Of a DNA stretch of 64,000 bases, positions 1 to 11,130 are shown in pieces. This DNA comes from Nematostella vectensis (taxonomy: Eukaryota; Cnidaria; Anthozoa; Actiniaria; Edwardsiidae). Position 1 is the first letter of the stretch; each line of letters begins with the position of its first letter. The stretch lies in NCBI RefSeq assembly GCF_932526225.1, contig NC_064038.1:4944741-5008740 (forward strand), written 5' to 3'. The translations under genes and the position numbers were made by a program. A model generated the notes under the pieces. That model did not search any database. It worked only from the letters and a program-made list of their open reading frames with translations, and was not told where the DNA came from.

Positions 1-2355
1 TCGTTTTTAGAGACTAGAGGAGAAGTCGATTGTCTTCTGTTAACATCTGGCGCTAAATATTTGGTTACTGATAAGGAGAGGGTGTGAGGGGGCCACAAAA
101 ACCGCAACATCGCACAGAAAATCGCAAAAAAAAAAAAAAAAAAACGCAAAACCGCATCAGGGTTTTGCGAAAAACTGAAAACCGCTTTCGTAAAACAAAC
201 ACACACAAACACAAAACCGCACTAAAAAAACAACTACCAAAACCGATAAACCGCACTAATGTTAAGACAAAACCGCATCACCGCAAATCCTTACGTCCTA
301 TCCTTACGCTATTATTTTCTACTTCCTCCGCTCCGCAGCAATAGTTTATGTTTCGCCAACAGTTTATCAAACGCCTTAAAATGTTTTGTACAAAAAAGCA
401 AAACAAACTTTATAACGTACAATTGTATAGTACTTACTTTGTTCTGACTTCTCAAGCTATACCACGTAACAAAAGCCATAATCAAGAACTCCACATTGAA
501 CAACATTCTCGCTACCATGTTAAAGTCCCCGATCACGGAGTAGTAGACTAGACGGTAGACCAGGGCTGGTTCGTCCCCCAGGTCTATCTTAGAAAGGGCA
601 AGAGACCAAGGGATCATGATAAAGAGGGTTAACAGCCAAATGCCTAGTACAGCTTTGAAGGCATTGTCTGTCGTCGACCACACCTAAGAAAGGAATAATA
701 TTCTTGAAGATTTGCAGGAATGAAAAGGAAATTAAACCCAATAATTAAAAAAATATATTTAGCAAAATATCGATGTTTTGAAAAGCTTTCTTTTGAAAAG
801 AGAAAACATCGAGACACCTGATATTATTAGGCAAAAATATAAGTAATAAAAAGACTGACTGTTTTCTTTGATTGATCTTGTCTTAGAGAACTTTAGATAA
901 CGTAAGTCAGATTCTTTTTTCTCTCTAACGGTACTCAAGCACCTACGTTTGCGTTAAAGTATTTATTTTAAGCTTTCTTTGCCTTACCCTCACCTTATTT
1001 TGCAGTCCTAGCTTTGTTTGCCATACTCTCACCTTATATTGCATTCCTAGCTTTCTTTGCCTTAATCTCACCTTATATTGCTGTCTTTTCTTTATTTGCC
1101 TAACCTCAGCACCTTATATTGCAGTCTTAGCTTTCTTTGCCTTAATCTCACCTTATATTGCTGTCTTTTCTTTATTTGCCTAACCTCAGCACCTTATATT
1201 GCAGTCTTAGCTTTCTTTGCCTTACTCTCACCTTATATTGCAGAGCCCTAGCTTTCTTTGCACCACTCTCACCTTATATTGCAGCCCTAACTTTCGACTC
1301 TCACCTTCTATTGCAGTCCTGGCTTTCTTTGCCTTACTCTTACCTTATATTGCAGGCCTAGCTTGATAACAAAGTAGCGGTCCAGCATCATTAGCGTCAT
1401 ATCAAACAGGTTGAGTAAGACAAACGCGTACTGCAACGAGTGAACTAGCACAGAGACGACTCTTAAAAAAGAAAAAAATGTCTGCAAAACACTTCGAACT
1501 GCTCTTAAAAAGACGTAAAGATGCTAACTTTTTTTCATAATGTTGGCTTGTTTTTTTCGTTCGTTCTTTCTTCCGTGCGTTCTTCGTGAGATAAGGCGTT
1601 CGTTTAAAAGCCCGAAAAATATGGAGAACATGGATAACAGGGGCTTAGCCAGGGGGTGGCCCAGGCCCCCCTTCTAGCAGCCAAAAATACAGTAAATGTA
1701 CGAGACATTATCTAAAATACAGGAAAAAATGCCATTTTGGGGCCTTTTGGGCCCCCTCCCATTAAAAATCCTGGCTACGCCGCTGGATAATGGTGTATGG
1801 GATGGAAGGAAATCTAGTCGGGTTAAGCTCGGGTGACCTTAAGTAGATATGGAGCTCATCTGAGCGATTGCCTTTACATTTAGCCCACTCATTCCAAATA
1901 AAAAGACATCAATTTTACGGGAAATAGTTTGGTTTCTAATGCGATTGTTTGAAGTGGCCTTTGAGAGGGAAATTCGTTTATAATACTAGAGGGCGTGAAT
2001 AGTGCTAGAGCAAATCGAGAAGCACTCAAGAATAGCAAGAAAAATCAGGAAGATATCCAATCCTCACTCACCTTCCTTTGATGACACTCTTCTCGGGGTT
2101 ATTTGTCATCGTCAAAACTGTTGGCAAATTTATCGTCACGTTTAACAAGTCGACGAACGCGAGATTAGCTATTAAGATGTTAGGGGCTGTACGAAGGGAT
2201 TTGAAACGTTTCAACAGAATTAACACAATGCCGTTGCCCAAAACTGCGGCGATAAATAACACGATAACGATGGTTATACGGATAGATATCCCCAACGAGT
2301 CCGATCCCTCGCGAGTAGAAAGCCGATTTTTAATAATCGTTACGTTAGCATCCAT
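1..2355 (-). CDS. Class A (rhodopsin-type) G-protein-coupled receptor, 5' part of gene
   Basis: Three exons join in phase on the minus strand. Exon 1 (2355-2072) starts at ATG and encodes a short N-terminus, TM1 with GN in GNGIVLILL, and TM2 with NLAFVDLL (the conserved Asp). Exon 2 (1461-1344) encodes TM3 and the DRY box, LDRYFVIK. Exon 3 starts at 683 (VWSTTDNA) and encodes TM4 with its Trp (GIWLLTLFIMIPW), the second extracellular loop and TM5. Splice phases are 2 then 0; donors are GTGAGT and GTAAGA. Exon 3 probably ends near 460 at a GTATAG donor; TM6-TM7 must lie beyond the left edge. No Cys is visible at the start of TM3, where most class A receptors have the disulfide Cys. The ligand cannot be told. 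The exon 2 donor is the first unit of a minisatellite (965-1361). Class is well supported; subfamily unknown. Confidence 0.78.
965..1361 (-). repeat. Minisatellite built from the exon 2 donor of the GPCR gene
   Basis: About ten units of 36-42 bp fill the start of GPCR intron 2. Read on the minus strand each unit carries CTGCAATATAAG followed by GTGAGA or GTAAGA, that is, the last exonic bases and the 5' splice site of exon 2, then a short intron piece (GTAAGGCAAAGAAAG). The outermost unit is the real junction at 1344/1343. Units differ by a few substitutions. Confidence 0.85.
1638..1785. mobile_element. MITE, CAG...CTG family, 5-bp TSD
   Basis: A short non-autonomous element with ends CAGGGGCTTAGCC and GGCTACGCCGCTG (imperfect terminal inverted repeats), flanked by the direct repeat GATAA on both sides. 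Its interior is the reverse complement of copies at 37081-37244 and 57339-57495 (shared core about atgtctcatacatttact). No coding capacity. Confidence 0.8.
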
Positions 2356-5300
2356 GTCAAATGTTAGAATGTTTAGAGCACAGATAAGAAGCTCGCATAA
2401 GTCATTAGCCAGCGCTTTTTATATGCAATAAAAAAGCAGAGCAATTAGTATAGTGCTTTTTTTTGCTACTGAGAATGGCAAATTAAATTGCCAGCTCTTT
2501 GAAATTTCGTTAAATTAAACTTAACAGCCGAATTTGATTTCACAGCCACCGCAAATTCCAAATCCATCAAAATCAAAATAAAAACGCAGTCAGTCACACC
2601 ATCTCGGCCAATCATTCGCCTTGTCGTGTGCAGTTTATGGCGCGACAGTGAACACATAAGATTCATTCATCGGTAAAGAAAGATTTATTGACTATTAATT
2701 GATGTCGCTTTACTCCCAGACGAGACAGGAGCCTGAAATTTTCGGCAAATAAAAAATATGTTTAAAAGTTCTAAAACGCCGACTGGGATGTGCCGTGTAA
2801 AAGCCAATTAATAATGCTTTCTGTAATATCTGACTATCTTATTGTTTCACGTACGTAAACCTTCCTATAAGGAAGCACTTCAGACAAGAAAGAATATTAA
2901 AACCCAATGAAATTTAAAAATATAATTGCTCCTACTTATGAAATGGAATCACCTAAAAGATTTTTTCTGTTGTTTAATTTGAGGCATAGTTTTATACTGC
3001 GGTTTGTGTTTGGAGGGAAAGGGGGGGTGGGGTGGGGGGAGTTAAGTCATGTCTCAAAGGCACAGCAAGGACAAATCTCGAAAAAATTCTAAAAATTCCC
3101 TGACTTTTTCTACACAACTATTTATTAGACATCTGTATGAGCTAAAAAGAAATGCGTTTACTTTAACAGAAAAGTCTTCTTTTCAAAACACACGGCAAAG
3201 TGAAACCCAAAAAACCCACTCATACTACATCCTCTCCCCCTTCCTCACCTGTGATAATAAGGCTTTAATGTATATATATATTTATTTACAGGTGCTGCCA
3301 ATGTTATTGTTAATAAACTAGACACAGAGGCTTCAAAGCTTACTTCAAAAGAACCGCGAAAGTTTGAGCATTTAATTGGTCTGAGCAAGTGCACCTTGCG
3401 GAACCGATAGGTGTCTAGGTTATTTGTGTGTGCTTGTGCGTGACCGATAGGTGTGCGTGCAGCAAAATCCTCCCATTGAAATCTCGCGAGAAAATGAACG
3501 ACTTCTGGTGGGAGCCCAAATATCTAAAGTTCCCCTTCCCTCAAGTGCGGAGAATTTTTAACTTAGTTTAGTTGGATTCATAAGTAATTGTTCAAAAACA
3601 TAGATGTATTCACACGAACAATTGTGGACAATGTAAGAAAGGCTTTATTAGGTACTTTTCCCAAAAGAGCTTAAAACAAATTTAAAAAAGACTCGACTGA
3701 AAAATGCATATGTATATAAGAACATTGAATTGAAATTCGGCAATTAGTAGTGAAGAAAAGAAATAAGCAAGTTTTCAATAATGATAAGATTACCGTGTTC
3801 GTTAAAGACCAATAATAGCATCACACATATTTTATGCTAATTCATGGAGGCATCCATTTCCATCGGCTGATTTGGAGATTTGGGTTGGCTACACTCTTTT
3901 TTTTATAATATGTAATAACCTTTTTTATAAGAACTTCCAGCCTGAGATTTCACTAAATTTTAAAGAACATGCTAAGAACATGCCGAAGCTCAGATAGCAA
4001 ATTTTTTTTTTTTTACTTTTTTAGTCCTGATGCTAAAATGCAGATCAAATTGTGCTCATAGTAACAACCTTATTGTTACTATCTATTATTAGTGTTATTT
4101 TCTTCCTAATAATTCATTGGGTATTATATTAATATATACACTAAAATTTAAGACACCAAAAACAGGTAGTGGACTACCAGTTTTTTGTGTATTGTATTTA
4201 TAGCGGAGCCAGCGCCGTTGCCGTTGGCCGCGCGCGGAGCCCCATAGGTATAGAAATGGTCTATAACTAGGCGACTCAGTTTTTGTGGTCAATGACGTCA
4301 TTGTCACAAGCTGCCAGCCAGCCAGCCGCGATCGGGAGTTACTTGAACACGGGCGTTGAAGTACAGTCGGGTAGTATTATGATCAGCGGTATCGCTTCGC
4401 AAAACCACAGCTATCCCCAGAACGTTAAATCACCAGTCTAGGCAAAGTTGTCTAGGGGGCAAGAGGGGTTCAACCATGTGGTGGCCAGGGGGTGCAGCCA
4501 CCACAGGGATCCTGAAGTTGTTGTTTGGATATTTCATTGATGCTGCCTTATCTCGAGAACGTCGGGGGATGGTGGGGGGGGGGGGGGGGGGGGGGTTCAA
4601 CCACTTGGTGGCCAAGGTTACAACAACCACAGGGATCCCGATATCTAATTAGGAGCTTTTAGACAGTGCCTAAATCTATAAAGAAAGCCTATATTCGGGT
4701 GCACATGGCCAGCAGCATGGCTGTCGGCAAAGACTTCGAGTATACAGTCGATTGACAAAAGGTTGTCCTCAACCGGCTGCACGACTACGCGACAAGCCCA
4801 CATGTAAACATGGGTAAAAAACACTCAAGCGCCTAGCTGCATATATTAGCCAACGCATAACTTCAGTCTTACCGTACAGTACAATAACCAGTATCACTCA
4901 GAATTTGGTTTCATATTTTTGCCTCGAATATTGTAGATTTGCACAATCCAAAACTACCTAAATGATACAGAACTATTAAACCTTTCCTGAGGTATAAATA
5001 CCGCTTATTTTATCCAATGGTTTGTTCAGAAAGTATTGTTATACTGAAGCGATTTTCTTAATTGTTACTAAAATGAGCGGCGTTTACTGTAACAGAGAAC
5101 CGACTATGATGAGTAAAAAAATTAACCATAGTTAAAAAATTAACCATAGTTAAATCATTAGCTGGCTAACTTAAAAATGGATATGAGATTGTTATTGCAG
5201 AACTCTTAAAAGTACGAAAACAACGCATTCGCGGTTGGCGGCCGTGCATTCACGTTTTGTTCTTGTAAATAATCCAAGAGCTCTGTGAGCCAACTCGTGA

Positions 5301-5493
5301 ATGCAAATTAGTTTTTCTAGTTATTTTCTTGTGTGCAAAAAAAAACATATAAAGGATGAATTTTGAACAAAGGATGAACACATAGAAGATGCTGGGAGTA
5401 CATAACAATGTCCTTTCTTTTCGATGTGATGAAACACCAAAAACAGTTTGATTATTTATAATTATCATAAAAAGTAAAGAAAAAAAGAAAGAC
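2356..5493. other. Gene-poor intergenic DNA
   Basis: No exon could be supported on either strand. The stretch holds AT-rich unique sequence and a G-run near 3010-3040. A segment at 4320-4420 is the inverse of one at 7955-8085. At 4460-4640 a decayed duplication carries 'ggttcaacca' next to 'ccacagggatcc', with a poly-G run of about 22 near 4575. Open frames here are short and show no recognisable domain. Confidence 0.5.
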
Positions 5494-5565
5494 GTCACAA
5501 GTAGGGATCGAACCTCCGGTCTCTGATGTCCTAGACAAGCGACAGAACCACTATACCACCGAGGC
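5494..5565 (-). tRNA. tRNA-like Pol III unit (tRNA pseudogene or SINE head)
   Basis: On the minus strand a 72-nt segment has a perfect A box (TGGTATAGTGG) and B box (GGTTCGATCCC) with tRNA spacing. The anticodon-loop candidate CTAGGAC has T33 and would give anticodon AGG (Pro). A run of T begins about 10 nt downstream and could end Pol III transcription. The acceptor stem pairs poorly (GCCTCGG against TTGTGAC), and the anticodon and T stems each have a mismatch. It is probably not a working tRNA; a tRNA-derived SINE or pseudogene is more likely. Confidence 0.5.
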
Positions 5566-8500
5566 ATTGCCGAAGTAACCTCTAAGTGAAATTAGTTTTT
5601 ATCCTAATTGGTATCTCACCGTTCGAACTGCTTTTGCTAGCATGTCAAATTTTGCCCTATTCTCTCCGGAAACAGAAGTTAAATACCCGACATAATTAAT
5701 CAAGCTACAGTCATATGTATTTTAAGCATATCAACATGCTAGAAATTCGCAAAATCTTTATTGATCGTTTCTTGATGAATAAGCGTGTTTGAACGAGTTT
5801 TGTTTGATATTAACACATTGGCCCCTCAACCGGCCTGTACCGGCTTTGGGAAGTACCCACAACCCAAAAAATTCATAAATGCAAACTAAACACAACAAGA
5901 TGAAGATACTCAGGCATCAGTCTAAGGGATAAATGGTCTTGAAGATGTGCATCCAACCAAGGTGTTGGCAACTACTCTTAAGCCAAATAATAGCACGGGT
6001 TCTTCGACAAATTTCAAATCGAACAAGGAAAGAAAAGCAGAATCACCCCTCTCAATGAAACGCTCAAAATACAACACAAGGGAGAGAGATCAGCAAACAC
6101 AGCTCAAGACACAAATAGATACCTTTATTCTGATCCTCCAGGTTCATTTCCATGGCCTCAAAACACAATTTCCACTCCTTGAAGGCTTGAAAAACCACGA
6201 AGATGCCTTTACGGATTGAAAAGCATTCTGGGAGATCCAGGGAAAAATTCACGAGGAGAGTGCCAGTCAACACTTCTCTCCCCAAAGTCAGATGGTTTTT
6301 TATAAGTCTTTTCACCCCGAAGCCAAACAAATCAATTCCAGGTCATACAGACCCAGAATAGCAGTGTAAACAATTTTGGAATCCATTTGGTTTCAGAAAA
6401 GACAGCATTTAGGAGAGTTGTGGTGATTCATTAGAAAATTATTTTCTCATCCAGGCAAATCCAAACAAGAAAAAATCATCATGAATCCACCTTTGATTGC
6501 AAATATCCATAAGCAAAGAACTCAATTATGCCCCCAAAGACTTCATGATGTCCTGAGACACTCTCCTAATATGCTCATAGCTGTATTTTTGATGAAAAAT
6601 ACAAGCAACCATCAACTTGTGCTGGCTTCAGCACAACGACGAGGGATTAAAAGTGGGGACCGCAAAGCACTGTTGGAAAGCTTGGATACCGCTGACTAGG
6701 TGCAGCTGTGTTTGACTTTGACGGGCTGTATAAAACTCAGAATAGGGGGGGGGGAGGTATCTGTTTTCAGTCTGTTTTTTGTAAATTTAGCTCAAAAATA
6801 GCCAGGAGTCAATGGGTTAAGCACTTAATTTATAAAAAAGAATTATGGAAAAAAACAACTTATGAAAGTCCATACTATTTTTTTTACCTGCAAACAGAGG
6901 CTTTCTTTTATTACCCTGCAAAGAAAGGCCCTGCTAACAGAGGCTTTTCCCTTGTGTTTCTCTGACTTTAAAAGTCGTAGCTTTGGCTATCCGCTCTTTC
7001 AGCACAAAATCACTCTTTCAGCAAAAATTCAAACAAGTAATGCGAAAACCCAGAGATGTGAATCTTCAAGTACCTAGAAGAAGGAGAATTAAAAGCTTTG
7101 CTAGAATTTTACTTGTTTTGTAAACTAATAACTTGAATTGGACTGAACCGTAGAAGATCGATTGATGTCAGTGACGAAGGCGCATGCGCACGCTCAACCC
7201 ACATCGAAGACTTTTCTGTAAAAACTAGCTTATTTATACTTTATGGCTATATCACCGTAGCGGTCACAGGTCGATGAGAAGGCTCTTTTATAGTACTTAA
7301 CTTTAACCGGAAGTTGGTCACCGGAAGTTTACAGGAAGATCTAAAAATTGCTGTGTTGCGAAAGCACAGAAAGACCACAAAAATCAAGGTTACAGTTTAG
7401 GCGTACATACTCATCGTTGTAGCATGGCCAAATATTAACCTCATCATGTTTGCTCGTTCTTCAGTGATGTCAACAACGTTTAAGGCCCTGCTCTCACACA
7501 GATTCTTGGCAAACTATAGAGCTATGGTATATAAATTTTAGTAGTATTTAAAACTACTACCTTTAGCGTCTTAGCGATTTCTCAGTCTGGGGGGTAGAAA
7601 GTGAATGATTCTCGAATATATAGGACATAAGCAATTGATAAAATTGAATACAACCGATAGATAAAAATTGATAACAATTATCAATTCTTATCAATTAGTT
7701 ACATCGGGTATTCATTTAATACATAAGCAGTTTAGAAATATCTTGATCCCGGACCACTACTCACCGAACAAATGAAAACACCACAATTAAAGTGGTCGGT
7801 TTGCCTTTGATGCTGTGGCTCAACGCAAGGCCAAGAGGTACATTCTCATGAGGTCTTCCTGTCAATTACCGAGCTAAATTGATTTATCGCATTCATTACG
7901 TGCTATCGCAGGCAGCCATGACTGCTGGCCATGTGCGTATATTGCTTTATTGACACGTTGGGATAGCTGTGGTTTTGCGAAGCGATACCGCTGATCATAA
8001 TATACCACGGGCCTGACTGTACTTCGACGCCGCAGCTTCGACGCCCGTGTTCAAGTAACTCCCGCCGCGATCTGCCTCGGCAAGGCCTCCAGAGCGCGTA
8101 AAACAATATGGCGGATAAGTATTTTTGCCCCTCTCAAAAACACACGAAAACTGACTGCAGAAAAGCCAAGAATTGTCGAAAAAGAAGTGCTTGAAAAAAA
8201 TCATTCGTGGGAATGCTAACCACGGATATGAACTTGTCTAATTATGTGCAAAAGACTGTGTAAAAGCATGGTTGAAAGTTTTGAAGAGTCAAGTCTTGTG
8301 CTCGAGTCAAGGTCAGCTGAAATGTCAAAGTAGGCCACAAGATGAAGAAAGAAAAAAACAAGCTAATTTTATGGACACCTTCTCCGACAAGTGCTCCTAT
8401 GTATTGTCTTTGCACTGGCAGACGTAGGTAAGTTAGCGCGTTGTATTAAAGTACTTAGTGGAACGATCTTTCGGAGTTCTTTTTTTTTCAAACTTTGAAT

Positions 8501-8599
8501 AACACCTTTTTCATTGAGTTGAATTTAATTTACTTTAAGTAACTTACTTACCTCAGGGAATAAATATTCTAGGCTGTATTTATCAAATTCGATCTCTAA
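5566..8599. other. Gene-poor intergenic DNA with dispersed repeats
   Basis: I see no supportable exon. A frame at 6481-6699 is open for 72 codons but has no recognisable features. At 7955-8085 a segment repeats 4320-4420 in reverse (shared core includes 'gaagcgataccgctgatcat' on one strand), so both are copies of one dispersed element. Short direct repeats of 'attgataa' type occur near 7640-7700. Confidence 0.45.
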
Positions 8600-11130
8600 A
8601 TCTGCCATTCACTGCCAAGAATCTAAAGGCATGGATTCTCTAGACGCTCTAGAGGTTTCTTTGTCCAAAGTCGTACAATCAGCTGGAAATCGCCACATCA
8701 TTCTCACAGGGGACTTTAACTTACCATCTATAGACTGGGTAACGTCCAATGTGCCCTATGGTGCAAAAGATGTAAACCTCTGCAAGCGTTTGCTTGATAT
8801 TGTACATGATTTCCATCTTGAGCAGTTGGTCCATGAACCTACGAGATACGGTCCCACTTCTGGTAACACTCTAGATTTGGTCTTTTCATCAAAACCTGAC
8901 TTGCTGTCTGACATTCAAGTAATTCCGGGTGTAAGTGACCACGAACAGGTTGTTGCTCATATTGACCGGTTTGTCGACCATGGTTTCTCACAGGAACGTG
9001 AAGGCTTTGACTTCAACAAGGGAAACCTACAAGATTTCTGTCGGGACATGAAAGCTTTCGCTGCTTTCTTCATGCAAAATTGCTCTCAGCGCTCCGTTCA
9101 TGAAAACTGGCAAATATTCAAGACCACGATTCTTTCCCTTGCCAATAAACACTATCCTGTGAAAATCCTGAAGCCTCAACGGAAAAACCAATGGTTCGAC
9201 AGATCCCTACGGCGTGCATTTCGTAAAAAAACATCGCTTATTTAAAAGGGCTAAATCAATCAATACAGCAGCCGCATGGGAGGCCTATCGACACCAGCGT
9301 AAATTTACCACCAACGCCATAAATTCAGCCAGGGACAACTTCGTTTGCGGCCTCCTAGACGAAAACTACAAGTCCCAGCCAAAGAAATTTTGGAAGTATA
9401 TTAAATCAAAGAAGCAAGACTCTACCACCCTAACGGCTCCAAAGGAAAAGGCAGAAGCTTTAAATGGTTACTTTCAATCTGTCTTTAAGACGGACGCCCC
9501 AAACGAGCCCCTTCCTGTCTTGGCTCCTAAAGGGCTTACCACCTCTTGGCGAAATCTGCGTGACTGTAAATGGAATTGTCAAGCTTTTAAGTCGACTGAA
9601 ACCCAACAAAGCATGTGTCCCGGACCAGGTGTCTGCACGAATTCTGAAGCTTGCTCCAGATAAAACTGCAGTAATCTTGAGGGAGATCTTCCAGCAATCT
9701 CTGAGCTCTGGCGTGGTGCCTGTCGCTCCAATACATAAAAAGGGCTCTCGGTCAACTCCAGCAAACTACAGGCCTATCTCATTGACATGTATATCTTGTA
9801 AGCTACTGGAACACATCGTAGCAAGTCATGTGATGAATCATCTGGAAGCCAACGGCTTTCTCTCTCCCTTCCAACATGGTTTCAGGGAACGCCATTCCTG
9901 TGAAACTCAACTGCTTCTCACTTATAACGATCTGGCCCTTGCTATGGATAAAAAACAACAAACTGATCTTCTACTTCTGGATTTCTCAAAAGCCTTCGAC
10001 TCGGTGTCACACTTGCGTCTTTTAATAAAGCTTCAACACTATGGGATTTCTAGTCAAGTGTACTACTGGCTGGAGGATTTCCTCAAGAACAGGACACAAT
10101 CAGTTGTTGTTGATGGAGAGCACTCTTCGCCTGCCATTGTAACATCAGGCGTGCCTCAAGGGTCAGTGGTTGGTCCGTTGTTATTTCTCCTATATATCAA
10201 CGACCTTCCAGATGGAATTAACGGCAAAATAAGACTCTTTGCTGATGACTGTGCCCTCTACCTCCACCTGACATCCGATGAATCTCCCTCCCACCTTCAG
10301 CAAGACTTCAACAAACTCGCCGCATGGTCAAAAACTTGGAAGATGGCTTTTAATCCTTCAAAGTGCTGTGTTCTGCGCATAAAAACAAAAGATCTACCAT
10401 CTACGCAGATTACTTCCTGTACGGGTCCAAGCTGCAGGAGCGAGAGAGTCATCCCTACCTCGGTGTGCAGTTCTCAAATGATCTCAAATGGGACAGTCAC
10501 GTAGACCACATCACTCTTAAAGCATCTCGCACTCTTAACCTAGTTAGACGGAACTTGTATAGTTGTTCTAAAGTAGTAAAAGCCCGCGCCTACTGTTCCT
10601 TAGTGCGCCCCACGTTGTCCTACGCGTCAACTGTGTGGGGTCCCTACACTCAGAGGAACATTAACAAGATCGAGATGGTCCAGAGGCGCGCAGCCCGTTT
10701 TGTATATAGTAACTATTCTCGCTATGTTAGTGTTAGTGCTTTTATTAGTGATCTCAAGTGCTCGTTCCTTATAAGGAAACAGGATCGTCTTTGAATGTTG
10801 TATAAAATTGTAAATGGCCTTGTACCTATATCTCTCCCTGACCACATTAGTTATTGCTCGTCCGTCACTCGTTGTAATCACCCGTTTAAACTTAATGTTC
10901 TTGCCCCCCGTACAGATGTTTACAAGTTTTCTTTTTTTCCCAATACTATTCTAGATTAGAACAGCCTTCCGGCACACATCGTTAGTGCCGGTTCATTAGA
11001 TTCATTCATGACCTTAGTCTCTCAATAGAGCTGTGTAGCATATTACAATGTATTGGTTTAGTCTTATTTATTTATGTATATTTGTTAATCTTGGTGTAAT
11101 GCAACCCAGCCTAACCGAGCATTAAAACTG
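8600..11130 (+). mobile_element. CR1-like non-LTR retrotransposon (LINE), 5'-truncated and inactive
   Basis: The segment encodes the C-terminal half of an apurinic-type endonuclease (ILTGDFNLPSIDW, then SDHEQV) from 8631. A linker and reverse transcriptase follow: NYRPISLT, LLLLDFSKAFDSV, GVPQGSVVGPLLFLLYINDLP and the catalytic FADD. The C-terminal region typical of CR1/Jockey elements comes last. Three frameshifts break it (about 9230 in an A-run, about 9540, about 10375), and two stops interrupt the tail (10792-10794 TGA and 10957-10959 TAG). A short deletion is likely before APIHKKGS near 9722. The 3' end carries short 'actgaa' repeats (about 11120), as in CR1/L2 elements. The 5' end is cut within the endonuclease. 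The element is dead. Confidence 0.9.

Noticed and set aside
6481..6699. 72-codon plus-strand frame beginning MNPPLIANIHKQ
   Set aside because: No domain, no splice context and no homologue I recognise; size is within chance for AT-rich DNA.
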